Source of the DNA: Pseudomonadota bacterium
GTDB taxonomy: Bacteria; Myxococcota_A; Polyangia; Polyangiales; Polyangiaceae
Length of the DNA stretch: 64,000 nt
Direction of reading: 5' to 3'
NCBI GenBank assembly: GCA_023402175.1
Contig: JAEXCN010000187.1
Location: 4,114-68,113, forward strand
Shown here: piece after piece, positions 1-8,447 of the stretch
Layout: every line of letters starts with the position of its first letter
Position numbering within the stretch: the first letter of the stretch is position 1
Notes under the pieces: model-generated
What the model was told of the DNA's origin: nothing
Database searches by the model: none
The model's input: the letters and a program-made list of their open reading frames with translations, nothing else
Program-made: the position numbers and the translations under genes

Positions 1-113
1 CGGCGCGTTTTGCGGCACGCGAGCGACACATCGAACGAAAGCGCTGCGATCGCGTCCGAAACTTGGCCCGGCATCCTCTTTCTTCTTATCGGAGGGAAGT
101 CCGGAGGAAATCC

Positions 114-1820
114 ATGAGCACTGCACATGATCGCCGAGCGCCTGGAACGACCCGCATTCCTTTCGATGCGATGGTCGAGGTCGGGGGCGCGCTTGGCCCG
201 TCGTTCGAGGCCCAGGCGGTGAACCTCTCCGAAGAGGGCATGTCGCTTCGCACGGCGTACCTGCCCGAGGTCGGCCAGCCGGTGATGTGCCGCTTCGATG
301 CGGGCCATGGCATGACCGTCACCGCCGCAGGCGAGGTCCTCTGGCAGGACGACATGGGCAACGGAGGCGAGTTCGGCATTCGCTTCACGAACCTGGATGC
401 GGGGAGCACGGTCGCTCTGCAGCGCATCCTCGGCATGGGCGACGACGCACAAGCGCCGGCGCGGGATGCGGGCCGCAAGGTGCGCCTCCACATCGAGGGC
501 CTCGCGTCTCCGATGCGCGCCAGGATCAAGGACCAGATGGCGTCGGGCGTGACGGCGTACAGCGAGCTCGGCTTCCTCCAGATGGGCAAGCCCCTCGAGC
601 TCGAGGACGCCGCGTCCGGCACGCGCCGCCCCGCGATGATCGATCGCGTCCAGGTCGAGGTCGACGAAGGCTCGCGGATCCCGCAGCTCGTCGTGTCGCT
701 CCGCTACGACGACGAAGAGGCGCGCGGCGCGTCGCTCGCGGGCGTGGAAGTGCCCGTCGACGACGCAGCCGAAGAGACGCCGCACGATCCCGAGCACGCG
801 TCCGAGATGGAGGCCTCGCGGCAGTACGACGAGGAAGCTCACGACGATCAGGCCGAAGCGCCGATGGCCGAAGCGAAGGCCGCGTCGGAGGACAGCGCGA
901 ACGAAGAATCGAACAAGCTGAAGAGCGCGCTCACGCGCAACGCCGCCAAGGTGACGCCGGCGCTCGTCTCGTGGGCGAAGCGCGCCAAGGTGGCGGCGGC
1001 GCTGCTCGCCGCGCGTGCAGCTCGAGCCAAGGGCCGCACAGGCGGTAACGACGTCGAGATCCCCGTGCGTCGGACGACGGCGCCTGCGCCCGGCGGCGGT
1101 CTCCACACGGCCGGGCGGAAGGTCGTCCGCGGAAGCATCCCGGACGATCGCTTCGAAGAGGAGCCGCAGCCGAAGGGTGGCTTGAAGCTCACGAAGAAGA
1201 AGCTCGCCCTCGGCGCATCGATCGGCCTCGCGACGATCCTCGTCCTCATCGCGCTCCGGAAGCCCTCGCCTGCACCGCAGCTCGCGAGCGCGCCGTCGCC
1301 GCCCGATTCGGCGGCGCTCGCAGCCCCGGTGGACACGGCCCCGCCTGCGCCGACGGCGCTCGCGCCGGTCACCCCGCCGGTCGATCCGCTCGCTGCCGCT
1401 GCGCAGGTCATGGCGAACGGCGGCCCCGGCATGAGCGCGGGCAAGCCAGGAAAGCCGACGCCGTTCACGAACGGTCCGGTCGGCTCTCGCCCGACGGTCA
1501 TCAAGATCAAGATGGACGGCCCGGTCGAAGGCATCCAGGGCGCGGCGCAGCCGAGCGGCTTCACGATCGTGACGCCGAACCGCAAGGCGGTGGATCCGGC
1601 GGCATCGCTCGCGTCGAAGGACGCGCGCCTCGAAGGTGTGCACGTCTCGAACGAGGGCAGCGGCGCCGAGTTCACCGTCACGTTCAAGGACGGCGTCCCC
1701 AACTATGTCGTGCGCGCGCACGGCGACACGCTGGAGATGGTCCTCGCGAAGCCCGGCGGCACGAGCAAGGCCGAGGCGAGCGTGAAGAAGTCGACGAAGA
1801 AGACGACGAAGAAGCGCTGA
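114..1820 (+). CDS. PilZ-domain membrane protein
   Basis: The protein has 568 residues. An N-terminal PilZ domain (about residues 10-110) shows basic residues followed by NLSEEGMSL, which fits the PilZ N/DxSxxG motif, so cyclic-di-GMP binding is likely. A charged Ala-rich linker leads to one membrane segment near residues 362-382 (LALGASIGLATILVLIAL), then a Pro/Ala-rich stretch and a compact C-terminal domain of about 100 residues. That domain resembles a periplasmic AMIN-like beta fold, but this is only an inference. The ATG at 114 is chosen over one at 63 because GGAGG lies at 103-107, six bases upstream. The gene ends at a strong intrinsic terminator (1846-1881), so it is probably a single-gene unit. 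The PilZ call is firm; the output of the C-terminal domain is unknown. Confidence 0.85.
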   Translation: MSTAHDRRAPGTTRIPFDAMVEVGGALGPSFEAQAVNLSEEGMSLRTAYLPEVGQPVMCRFDAGHGMTVTAAGEVLWQDDMGNGGEFGIRFTNLDAGSTVALQRILGMGDDAQAPARDAGRKVRLHIEGLASPMRARIKDQMASGVTAYSELGFLQMGKPLELEDAASGTRRPAMIDRVQVEVDEGSRIPQLVVSLRYDDEEARGASLAGVEVPVDDAAEETPHDPEHASEMEASRQYDEEAHDDQAEAPMAEAKAASEDSANEESNKLKSALTRNAAKVTPALVSWAKRAKVAAALLAARAARAKGRTGGNDVEIPVRRTTAPAPGGGLHTAGRKVVRGSIPDDRFEEEPQPKGGLKLTKKKLALGASIGLATILVLIALRKPSPAPQLASAPSPPDSAALAAPVDTAPPAPTALAPVTPPVDPLAAAAQVMANGGPGMSAGKPGKPTPFTNGPVGSRPTVIKIKMDGPVEGIQGAAQPSGFTIVTPNRKAVDPAASLASKDARLEGVHVSNEGSGAEFTVTFKDGVPNYVVRAHGDTLEMVLAKPGGTSKAEASVKKSTKKTTKKR

Positions 1821-1845
1821 TCGAGCGCCTCGAGCGACGAACGTG

Positions 1846-1881
1846 ACGGGCCGGAGCAGTGCTTCGGCCCGTTTCGTTTTT
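1846..1881 (+). terminator. Intrinsic terminator after the PilZ gene
   Basis: An 8-bp GC-rich stem, ACGGGCCG (1846-1853) pairing with CGGCCCGT (1865-1872), encloses an 11-nt loop. It is followed by TTCGTTTTT (1873-1881). It lies 25 nt after the PilZ stop codon. It is the only hairpin in the window that I saw followed by a real T run. Confidence 0.85.
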
Positions 1882-1941
1882 CGGACGCCACACCTACACG
1901 CACACCGTGTGCCGGCGTTCGTGGACGATGCGGCGCTCGAT

Positions 1942-1974
1942 TTCATGCGGGATTCATCTCGCGTTCGGCGCGTC
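1942..1974 (+). promoter_or_regulatory. Phased 11-bp TTCA repeats upstream of the response regulator
   Basis: Three 11-bp units lie head to tail: TTCATGCGGGA (1942-1952), TTCATCTCGCG (1953-1963) and the weaker TTCGGCGCGTC (1964-1974). Direct repeats spaced by one helical turn are the usual binding-site form for OmpR/PhoB-family regulators. The array lies about 140 bp upstream of such a gene, and related units occur at 4614-4679. Autoregulation by the adjacent regulator is inferred. Confidence 0.5.
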
Positions 1975-2109
1975 TTCAATCCTCCGTGGCTCTCTGGATG
2001 CAGAATGCTCGCGCTATCCTGCAGTCCGAGACCCGGTCCATTTTCGTCGGGGACAGCCCCCGGCGCCCCCGGAGATCTCCTCGACCTCGCCATCGCTCGG
2101 TCTCGTCAC

Positions 2110-2799
2110 GTGTCACGGATCCTTCTCATCGACGACGACAGCTCGCTCCTCGATGCGCTCTCGATCGCGTTCGAGGACGCTGGGCACGAGGTCCTCACTG
2201 CACCCGACGGAGCCATCGGGCTCGAACGCGCGCGACGCGATCGGCCCGATGCCGTCGTGAGCGACGTGAACATGCCGGGCCTCGACGGGCTCTCGCTCTG
2301 CCGACGCCTCCGCGAAGCGGGCGATGCGGTGCCGCTCGTGCTCCTCACGTCACGTGACAACGAGATCGACGAGGCGCTCGGTCTCGAGCTCGGCGCCGAC
2401 GACTACGTCGCAAAGCCGTTCAGCACGCGCGTGCTCCTCGCGCGGATCTCGGCGCTGCTCCGCCGCGAGTCGCGTAGGCAGTCGAAAGAAGCCGAACGCC
2501 CGATCGCGCGCGGCGCCCTCGAGCTGTTCCCGGAGCGGCTCGAGGTCCGCTACGCGAAGGCGCCGATCGTCGTCACCGTGACGGAGTTTCGCTTGCTCGA
2601 AGCGTTCGCGAGCCGTGCGGGCATCGTGCTCTCGCGCGATCGACTGCTCGACATCGTCCGCGGCGACGGATCCGTCGTGGCCGAGCGAATCATCGATACG
2701 TACGTCCGTCGTCTACGGCGCAAGCTCGAGGCCGTCGATTCGACGTTCGACCGCATCGAGACGGTCATCGGCGCGGGCTATCGATGGAAGGACGACTGA
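2110..2799 (+). CDS. OmpR-family response regulator
   Basis: The protein has 229 residues, the normal size for an OmpR/PhoB-type regulator. The receiver domain carries the acidic pocket LLIDDD, the phospho-acceptor D52 (SDVNMPG) and K102 (AKPFS). A winged-helix DNA-binding domain follows (about residues 130-225), ending in DTYVRRLRRKLE and GAGYRWKDD. A GTG at 2110 is chosen because it places the start directly before SRILLIDDD; the open frame runs further upstream but encodes no recognisable domain there. No clear Shine-Dalgarno is visible. The partner histidine kinase starts 13 nt downstream, so the two form an operon. Phased TTCA repeats upstream suggest autoregulation. Confidence 0.9.
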   Translation: MSRILLIDDDSSLLDALSIAFEDAGHEVLTAPDGAIGLERARRDRPDAVVSDVNMPGLDGLSLCRRLREAGDAVPLVLLTSRDNEIDEALGLELGADDYVAKPFSTRVLLARISALLRRESRRQSKEAERPIARGALELFPERLEVRYAKAPIVVTVTEFRLLEAFASRAGIVLSRDRLLDIVRGDGSVVAERIIDTYVRRLRRKLEAVDSTFDRIETVIGAGYRWKDD

Positions 2800-2812
2800 G
2801 CTGAGCTGGGGC

Positions 2813-4537
2813 GTGAAGCTCGGACCCTGGTTCTTCGGCGGCCGATGGGGCTCGGTGCACGGCCGGCGCGCCGCGGGCGATGCGCCGTCGACGAGCCTCT
2901 CGCATCTCCGTCCGTCTCTTCGGACGAACGCACTGCTCATCGTCCTCGCGATGCTCGTGCTCCCGCAGCTCATCGTCGTCGGATGGAGCCTGATGGAGCG
3001 CGACATCGGCGGGAAGCTGCAGTGGGAGACGAAGAGCGCGGCGGAGGAAGCGTCGGTGGTGCTCGCGAGGGCAGAAGCGTCGACGATCGAGGCCGGGCTC
3101 GACGAGATCGCGCGGCGCTGGGGCACTCGCATCCGCCTCGTCGGCGACGACGGCGCTCTCCGCTTCGATGCCGACGCCGATCGTGGAACGGACCTCGTCC
3201 ACCAGATCGGCACGCTGTTCTTCGGTCCCGACGGCGCTCCGACCTTGCGCGAGTTCGATGAGACGCTCGGGACGCTGCCGCGAAGACCCGAGGTCGTGAG
3301 GGTCACCGGTTGGCCCGGCGCGGACGCGCCGCCGGCGACGCTGGTCGAAGAGAGCGCTCACCGGTACCCGTTCGGCTCGGATCGCCGCCCGGACGGCAGC
3401 TCCGCGGCTCCGGTCGCGACCCTCTTCCGCTCCAACGCGCCGCCGACGGCTTCCGCGTCGCCGCGAATCGAGACGGGCTGTCGTACGTCACCCGCGGGGA
3501 AGCTCCTCGTCTGCCATGCCGCGCAGGCTGCGCTCTTCGACGGCCGCCCGCACGTCATCTACGTGCAGGAGTCGTCTCGCCGAGCAGTTCGAGCGCTCTA
3601 CGATCTCCGCTACCACCTCGCGCGGCTGTCGATCGTCATGCTGCCGCTCGCGCTGGCGTTCTCGTGGTGGATGGGCCGCCGGATGGTGCGGCCGATCGAA
3701 TGGCTCCGCGAACGCGTGCTCGAGAAAGCGAAGAGCGCGAACCCGCGCGCGGACATCGACCTGCGCGGCGGCGACGAGGTCCGCGATCTCGCCGAGGCGT
3801 TCAATGATCTGCTCGGCGCGCTCGACGAGCGTCGCCGTGCGAACGAAGCGTTCGTTGCTGATCTCGTCCACGAGTTCAAGAACCCAGTCGCCGCGATCCG
3901 TGCGTGCGCCGAGTCGCTCGAGTCGGGCAGCGTCGACGAGAAGCGCGCCGCGCGTCTCTCGAAGATCCTCGCCGACTCGAGCGGCCGGCTCGACGCGCTC
4001 GTCTCGCAATTCCTCGAGCTCGCGCGTGCCGAAGCGGGCATGCCGAACGAAGCCCGCGCCGAAGTCGACGTCGGCGCACTCGCGAGCGGGATCGTGTCCT
4101 CGCTCGAGCCTTCCTTCGAAGGCGTCCGCTTCGGTGTCGAAGTCGATGCGGACACCATGGTCGTCGGCGTCGCCTCGCGTCTCGATTCGGTGGTGCGGAA
4201 CCTCGTCGACAACGCAGCATCGTTCGCTGGGCGGGGCGGAGAGGTGCGCGTCTCGGTTCGCCATGAGCTGTCACCCCGCGACGTCGTCGCGATCGAGGTC
4301 TCGGACACCGGCCCTGGCATCGCGGAGGAGGACCTTCCCCGCGTCTTCGACCGCTTCTTCACGACGCGTGCACGCGCGCGTCCCGAGAACGGCGCGTCCT
4401 CCACGCGTAGAGGCGGAAGTGGCCTCGGCCTCGCGCTCGTGAAGGCGGTCGCCGAAGCGCACGGCGGCGAGGTCTCGGCGCGCTCGACGCTGGGCAAGGG
4501 CGCCACGTTCCGCGTCACCTTCCCCACGCTCCGCTGA
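2813..4537 (+). CDS. Membrane sensor histidine kinase
   Basis: The protein has 574 residues. One membrane helix near residues 45-65 (LLIVLAMLVLPQLIVVGW) precedes a periplasmic sensor region, and a second helix sits near residues 270-285. A HAMP segment (RMVRPIEWLRERV) leads to the DHp domain with HEFKNP, where H353 is the expected phosphorylation site. The ATPase domain has the N box (NLVDNA), G1 (DTGPGIAEEDL) and G2 (GGSGLGLAL). The GTG start at 2813 fits the small gap after the response regulator. The sensor domain matches nothing I recognise, so the signal is unknown. The likely partner is the adjacent OmpR-type regulator. Confidence 0.88.
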   Translation: MKLGPWFFGGRWGSVHGRRAAGDAPSTSLSHLRPSLRTNALLIVLAMLVLPQLIVVGWSLMERDIGGKLQWETKSAAEEASVVLARAEASTIEAGLDEIARRWGTRIRLVGDDGALRFDADADRGTDLVHQIGTLFFGPDGAPTLREFDETLGTLPRRPEVVRVTGWPGADAPPATLVEESAHRYPFGSDRRPDGSSAAPVATLFRSNAPPTASASPRIETGCRTSPAGKLLVCHAAQAALFDGRPHVIYVQESSRRAVRALYDLRYHLARLSIVMLPLALAFSWWMGRRMVRPIEWLRERVLEKAKSANPRADIDLRGGDEVRDLAEAFNDLLGALDERRRANEAFVADLVHEFKNPVAAIRACAESLESGSVDEKRAARLSKILADSSGRLDALVSQFLELARAEAGMPNEARAEVDVGALASGIVSSLEPSFEGVRFGVEVDADTMVVGVASRLDSVVRNLVDNAASFAGRGGEVRVSVRHELSPRDVVAIEVSDTGPGIAEEDLPRVFDRFFTTRARARPENGASSTRRGGSGLGLALVKAVAEAHGGEVSARSTLGKGATFRVTFPTLR

Positions 4538-4613
4538 CCGCGCCACAAACCGTCGATCCAGAAGATGCGGCCACGCGCACGAGCGCACGGCCGCGCGCAC
4601 GAGCGCCGTCCCG

Positions 4614-4679
4614 TTCACGCCGCGTTCATCTCGGGGCTCGCATCGTTTCACCTTGCCGGGCAGCGACGTTCATCTCGCG
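4614..4679 (+). promoter_or_regulatory. Phased TTCA repeats upstream of the 4696 membrane gene
   Basis: Units at 4614-4624 (TTCACGCCGCG) and 4625-4635 (TTCATCTCGGG) are adjacent with 11-bp phasing. A TTCACC at 4647 and TTCATCTCGCG at 4669-4679 are 22 bp apart, that is two turns. TTCATCTCGCG is identical to the unit at 1953-1963. The array ends 16 nt before the ATG at 4696. It is probably a second target of the neighbouring two-component system, as activator or repressor site; this is inferred from sequence alone. Confidence 0.5.
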
Positions 4680-4695
4680 ATCGCAAGCTCCGGGC

Positions 4696-5310
4696 ATGTC
4701 CACGCTCGTCACGCTCCTCGACATCGCTTGTGGCAGACCGATCCCGTCACACGAGTCCGGTCCTTCTCGTCGACTTCAGCTCGTCGTGTTCGCGCTCCTC
4801 GGATCGTTGGTCTTCGCCGGCGCGTGGGGCCTCGCCGCGGGAAGCCAGGCGACGACGCTCGCGATCGCGAACCTCTACAAGGTGCCGATGGTCGTCCTCC
4901 TTTCGTGCGCGTTCGCTGCGCCCGCAGGCTTGCTCGCGTGGCGGCTCTCCGGCGCGCCGATCCGCGGGAGCGACCTCGCTCTCGGCTTCTCCGGTGGAAT
5001 GTTCGGCGGCACCCTCGTCCTCGCGGTGCTCGCGCCGCTCGTCGCGCTCTACTACCACTCGAGCGCATGGGCGGGCCCCGTGCTCGGGATCGGGTCGGCG
5101 ATCCTCGCGCTCGTGACCGGGACGATCATGTTCGTGCGCGGAACGATGCAGCGCCTGCCGCCGGGCACGTCGAAGCTCGCGGTTCTCGTTCCCGTCGCGG
5201 TCACGCTGGGCATGCAGCTCCTCACGCTGATCCAGCTCGCGGCGATCGCTGCTCCCATCTTTCCCGAGCGCACGCCCTTCAGCGGCGGCATCGATCACCT
5301 CGCGCGCTGA
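4696..5310 (+). CDS. Five-helix membrane protein of unknown function
   Basis: The protein has 204 residues and about five hydrophobic helices (for example VVFALLGSLVFAGAWGLAAG, MVVLLSCAFAAPAGLLAW, LVPVAVTLGMQLLTLIQLAA). It has no soluble domain and no motif I recognise. Its overall form resembles small Yip1-like integral membrane proteins, but that link is weak. It follows the two-component genes with a separate upstream region that carries the phased TTCA repeats, so it may be a regulated target of that system. The stop codon lies 8 nt before the next gene, suggesting co-transcription with it. Confidence 0.6.
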   Translation: MSTLVTLLDIACGRPIPSHESGPSRRLQLVVFALLGSLVFAGAWGLAAGSQATTLAIANLYKVPMVVLLSCAFAAPAGLLAWRLSGAPIRGSDLALGFSGGMFGGTLVLAVLAPLVALYYHSSAWAGPVLGIGSAILALVTGTIMFVRGTMQRLPPGTSKLAVLVPVAVTLGMQLLTLIQLAAIAAPIFPERTPFSGGIDHLAR

Positions 5311-5318
5311 GGTGTCCG

Positions 5319-6236
5319 ATGACGTCCAGGACACCCAGCATCCTCCATGTCCCTTTTCTCCGGTCGATGACTCGCCTGCGGCGCTTCGGTGCGGTGCTCT
5401 TCATCGCGGCTTCGATCTTCGGGAGCGGACCAAGCTCTGCGCACGCGTCGTCCGCGACCGCGCCGAGCTTCGAACCGTCGAGCTGCGCGGAGGCTCCGGA
5501 CGCCGCTCCGCGAGTCCCGCTCGCGAGCGCCGTCTTCACACCGCGCTCGGTGGACGGCGGGCTCCGATGGGACGCGCGCTTCATCCTCGACGTCGATGCG
5601 GCCTTCGACTTCCGCGGAGGTGCGCTCGCCTTCGCTGAACCGCTCCCGCCCGGCGAGACGCTGATGACCAGCGCCCTGGTCCCGATCACCGAAGGCGATC
5701 GACTCGTCGGCGTCTGCGTGCCGCGAGAAGCGCTCGTCGACCGCACGGTGTCCGCGTCCTTCGTGCAGCCGATCCCATCGTCGGGCCACTTCTCGTTCAC
5801 CCTCGGTGCACCGCTGGTGGCGGGCAACACCGTCCAGATCATCGAGACGTCGCTCGGCGATCAGCGGATCGAGCCGGTGGTCTCGCCTCCGCTCGAGAAA
5901 CATGTCGGGTACGTCGCGCCGCGTGCGATCAGCGACGGCGCTCGCGAGGAAGCGCGCCGGCTCACGGACGTGCGCGCGAAGGTGAGCTCGAGCCCGATCT
6001 ACGTGCGTGGCGACGACGTCCGTGCCGTCGGCGGGCTCACGGCGCGCATCGTCGACCCACGCACGCGGGCGAGACGAAGCGCGGCCGGCGTCGCGATCAT
6101 GTTCGCTGCTCTCGTGGGGGCGCTCGTGCTTGCCGCCCGCAAGCTCGGGCGCAGCGCGAGCGTCGAGCGGGCGGACGCGCTGCTCGCATCGGAGATCGAC
6201 GAGGCCGCTCGCAGCAGGCCGAAGGGGCCCGGCTGA
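5319..6236 (+). CDS. Secreted, membrane-anchored protein of unknown function
   Basis: The protein has 305 residues. A signal peptide is present (FGAVLFIAASIFGSG), then a roughly 230-residue extracytoplasmic region with mostly beta character, and one C-terminal membrane helix (GVAIMFAALVGALVLAA) with a short basic tail. The ATG at 5319 is taken because AGG lies just upstream and it follows the previous stop closely. An internal ATG at 5367 would put the signal peptide nearer the N terminus and is equally possible. No family is recognised. It is probably exported with, and functionally linked to, the upstream membrane protein. Confidence 0.6.
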   Translation: MTSRTPSILHVPFLRSMTRLRRFGAVLFIAASIFGSGPSSAHASSATAPSFEPSSCAEAPDAAPRVPLASAVFTPRSVDGGLRWDARFILDVDAAFDFRGGALAFAEPLPPGETLMTSALVPITEGDRLVGVCVPREALVDRTVSASFVQPIPSSGHFSFTLGAPLVAGNTVQIIETSLGDQRIEPVVSPPLEKHVGYVAPRAISDGAREEARRLTDVRAKVSSSPIYVRGDDVRAVGGLTARIVDPRTRARRSAAGVAIMFAALVGALVLAARKLGRSASVERADALLASEIDEAARSRPKGPG

Positions 6237-6808
6237 TGTGGCCCGTCGCGCCTTTCTCGCTCGTCGCGCATGACGACGACGCGCATTCGCGCAGACGCAC
6301 GACCGACCGCTCGGCACGTGCGGGCAGCGCACTAGCCGGCGCGCTTGCGCGTGCGGACAGGCCCGGCCCGGCGGGTCCGCAACCAACGCGACGACATCGT
6401 CCTCGGAAGCCGGACCGCAGCGGCGATCGCGCCGGTGGTCGACTCCCCTCGAGCGTTCAGAGGCGCAGGCGCCGCGTCCGGACGGCACCCCGGCGTCGCG
6501 CCTTACGGGTACGTGATTTCCGAGGGGTATGACATCCGAGTCGTGCTCGGACGTCCGATGCCATGGTTCGTGTACTCAGGGCACTACGATTGACGACAAT
6601 TCGAAGACAATTTGGATCGGCGCGCAGATTGCCTTTCACTGCTCTCCGACGATGGTGGATCGGGATCAGGTGCTTCGGCTTCTTCTCCCCCTGTGGGGCG
6701 TCGCGTTCGTGGCCGGCTTCATCATGGCCTGCCGCTGAGCCGACTCGATAGAGATAGCGCTCGTTCTCGAGTGCGTCGGGGGAGCAGCGCGCGTCTCGAG
6801 CGCGGCTG
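6237..6808. other. Intergenic stretch, no firm gene
   Basis: This 572-bp gap lies between the 3' ends of a plus-strand and a minus-strand gene. It holds two weak plus-strand candidates: an open frame whose in-frame ATG at 6345 runs to 6593 (82 codons, ending ISEGYDIRVVLGRPMPWF...), and a 28-codon frame from the ATG at 6652 to 6738 that would encode a short basic/hydrophobic peptide with one possible membrane helix (LLLPLWGVAFVAGFIM). The 6500-6640 part is less GC-rich than its surroundings. Neither frame has a convincing ribosome-binding site. No terminator or RNA gene was recognised. Confidence 0.4.
6652..6738 (+). CDS. Possible 28-residue membrane micropeptide
   Basis: An ATG opens a 28-codon frame for a peptide beginning MVDRDQVL, followed by a helix-length hydrophobic stretch (LLLPLWGVAFVAGFIM) and a short CR tail. 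The shape, with a charged N terminus and a single membrane segment, is typical of bacterial membrane micropeptides. There is no good Shine-Dalgarno, and the frame stays open upstream to 6529. It could be chance in a gap. Confidence is low. Confidence 0.2.
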   Translation: MVDRDQVLRLLLPLWGVAFVAGFIMACR

Positions 6809-7861
6809 TCAGCGGGCTCCCCTGCCCTTCCGAGTGGTCCGCGGCAGCGACGTCGTGCTCGTCGCGACGAGGTCGAGCCCGTCGCGCTCCCCGGCTGTGA
6901 GCCGCGCGACACCCGCGTAGGCGATCATCGCGGCGTTGTCGGTGCAGCTGGCGAGCTCGGGGAGGACCGCGCGGAGCTCGTGCTGCGCCGCAAGCGCCGT
7001 GGTGCGGGCGCGGAGCTCGCTGTTCGCGGCGACTCCACCGCCGATCACGACGGTGCCGACGCCTTCCTGCAGGGCAGCGGCAATGAGCTTCTTCGCGAGC
7101 ACCCCCGTGACGGCGGCCTGGAACGAGGCGCACAGATCCGCGATCTCCTGCTCGCTCGCGGGAGGCCGCTCGCGGACGATCGCCGCGACCTGCGTCTTGA
7201 TCCCGGAGAAGCTCATCTCGAACGATCGCGCGTGCGCCATCGGCAGTGTGAGCGAGACCTTCGAAGCGTCGCCCTTCTTCGCCAGCCGATCGATGACGGG
7301 ACCGCCCGGATAGCCGAGGCCGAGGAGCTTCCCGACCTTGTCGAACGCTTCGCCCGCAGCATCGTCGCGCGTTGCGCCGAGCTCGCGCACCTCGGACGCA
7401 CGCGGACCATCGACGCGGTAGATCGCCGTGTGCCCGCCCGAGGCGAGGAGCGCCACGAACGGAAACGTCGGTGGCTCCGGCGAGGTCTCTTTCCGTCGAA
7501 GGAACACAGCGAGGAGATGACCGACGAGATGATCGACGCCGACGAGCGGGATCCCGGTCGACCACGCGAGCCCTTTGGCGGCTTGCACGCCCACGAGGAG
7601 CGCGCCGACGAGCCCGGGCCGGTTCGTGACGGCGATCCCGTCGAGATCGCGAAGCTCGATGCCCGCACGCGAGAGCGCTTCGTTCACGACGGGACCGAGG
7701 TTCTTCAGGTGGTCACGCGACGCGAGCTCGGGGATGACGCCGCCGTACGGCGCGTGAACCTCGACCTGGCTCTGCACGACGTCCGAGAGCACGCGTCCGT
7801 GCTCGTCGACGACCGCGGCGCCCGTCTCGTCGCACGAAGATTCGATCCCTAGAACGCGCAT
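6809..7861 (-). CDS. tsaD: tRNA N6-threonylcarbamoyladenosine transferase TsaD
   Basis: The 350-residue protein is a full-length Kae1/TsaD. It transfers threonylcarbamoyl from TC-AMP to A37 of ANN-decoding tRNAs, together with TsaB and TsaE, in the cytoplasm. The N terminus MRVLGIESSCDETGAA is diagnostic. H111 and H115 (VDHLVGHLLAV) are the metal ligands, and LASGGHTAIY, FSGIKTQV and VIGGGVAANSELR are conserved nucleotide-site motifs. The ATG at 7861 gives the standard length; the frame continues upstream only as noise. The start overlaps the end of the upstream lipoprotein gene by 13 nt, implying translational coupling. It is essential in most bacteria. Confidence 0.97.
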   Translation of the reverse strand: MRVLGIESSCDETGAAVVDEHGRVLSDVVQSQVEVHAPYGGVIPELASRDHLKNLGPVVNEALSRAGIELRDLDGIAVTNRPGLVGALLVGVQAAKGLAWSTGIPLVGVDHLVGHLLAVFLRRKETSPEPPTFPFVALLASGGHTAIYRVDGPRASEVRELGATRDDAAGEAFDKVGKLLGLGYPGGPVIDRLAKKGDASKVSLTLPMAHARSFEMSFSGIKTQVAAIVRERPPASEQEIADLCASFQAAVTGVLAKKLIAAALQEGVGTVVIGGGVAANSELRARTTALAAQHELRAVLPELASCTDNAAMIAYAGVARLTAGERDGLDLVATSTTSLPRTTRKGRGAR

Positions 7862-8394
7862 GGCCCTGACTGTCGATCGAGGTTGAAGACGCCGAAGAGA
7901 GCGCTCGCGGTCCCCGGAGGCGGAAGGCCGGCGTCGGATTGAGGCGCGCCTCGGAGAAGACGTACCTCCACGTGGTCGGTTTGCATGAGGGAGATGACGA
8001 TGAGCACGTCCTGCGCCTCTTCGGGCCCGGCATCGCCCGGGATCGGCGAGGCGGCATAGACGAGGTTCTGCACGCGACCGTCCCCGAAGCTCAACGTCGA
8101 GAGCGGATCGTGCCAGATCTGCGGGATAGGACGGAGCGCCGTCGCGTGGAAGCGTCCGTCGGAGGTCGTGATCGTCCCGGGTACGTCCTGGAGGTGATCC
8201 GTGTCGAGCGTCAGGCACATCCGTACGTCCTCGCCGAGGCCGGAGCGCACGAAGCTCCCCTTCACCACGACGCCCTGGAATCGATCACCTCGGCTCGAGA
8301 ACTGCGAGGCGTCGCGACATCCGAGCGTCGCGAGCGAGCTCGCGAGCGCGGCGGCAGCGATCGATCGGCCCGCGATCCTCTTCACGGGCGGCAT
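7849..8394 (-). CDS. Putative lipoprotein upstream of tsaD
   Basis: The protein has 181 residues. A basic N terminus and hydrophobic core (IAAAALASSLATLGC) end in a cysteine that may be a lipidation site, although the residue at -3 is Thr and not the usual Leu. The mature part has about 150 residues with no recognised domain. The ATG at 8394 is preferred over upstream in-frame ATGs because those codons lie inside a palindromic repeat element (8396-8437). The gene overlaps tsaD by 13 nt. It is probably an outer-membrane or periplasmic lipoprotein of unknown role, linked to tsaD only by transcription. Confidence 0.6.
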   Translation of the reverse strand: MPPVKRIAGRSIAAAALASSLATLGCRDASQFSSRGDRFQGVVVKGSFVRSGLGEDVRMCLTLDTDHLQDVPGTITTSDGRFHATALRPIPQIWHDPLSTLSFGDGRVQNLVYAASPIPGDAGPEEAQDVLIVISLMQTDHVEVRLLRGAPQSDAGLPPPGTASALFGVFNLDRQSGPCAF

Positions 8395-8395
8395 A

Positions 8396-8437
8396 CTAGA
8401 GCGCATCTCATTCGAACGCATACGAGACGCGTTCTAG
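8396..8437. repeat. Dispersed palindromic element, copy 1
   Basis: This is a 42-bp imperfect inverted repeat. Arms 8396-8409 (CTAGAGCGCATCTC) and 8424-8437 (GAGACGCGTTCTAG) pair with two G-U-type positions and enclose a 14-nt loop. Its reverse complement nearly matches 25836-25882: the central TGCGTTCGAATGAGATGCG and both arms are shared, and copy 2 has 6 extra bases in the loop. It sits between two same-strand genes, 10 nt after the end of one and 1 nt before the start codon of the next. It may act as a transcript-end or processing hairpin; the duplication suggests a mobile palindromic repeat. Confidence 0.7.
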
Positions 8438-8447
8438 CGCGCAGCTT

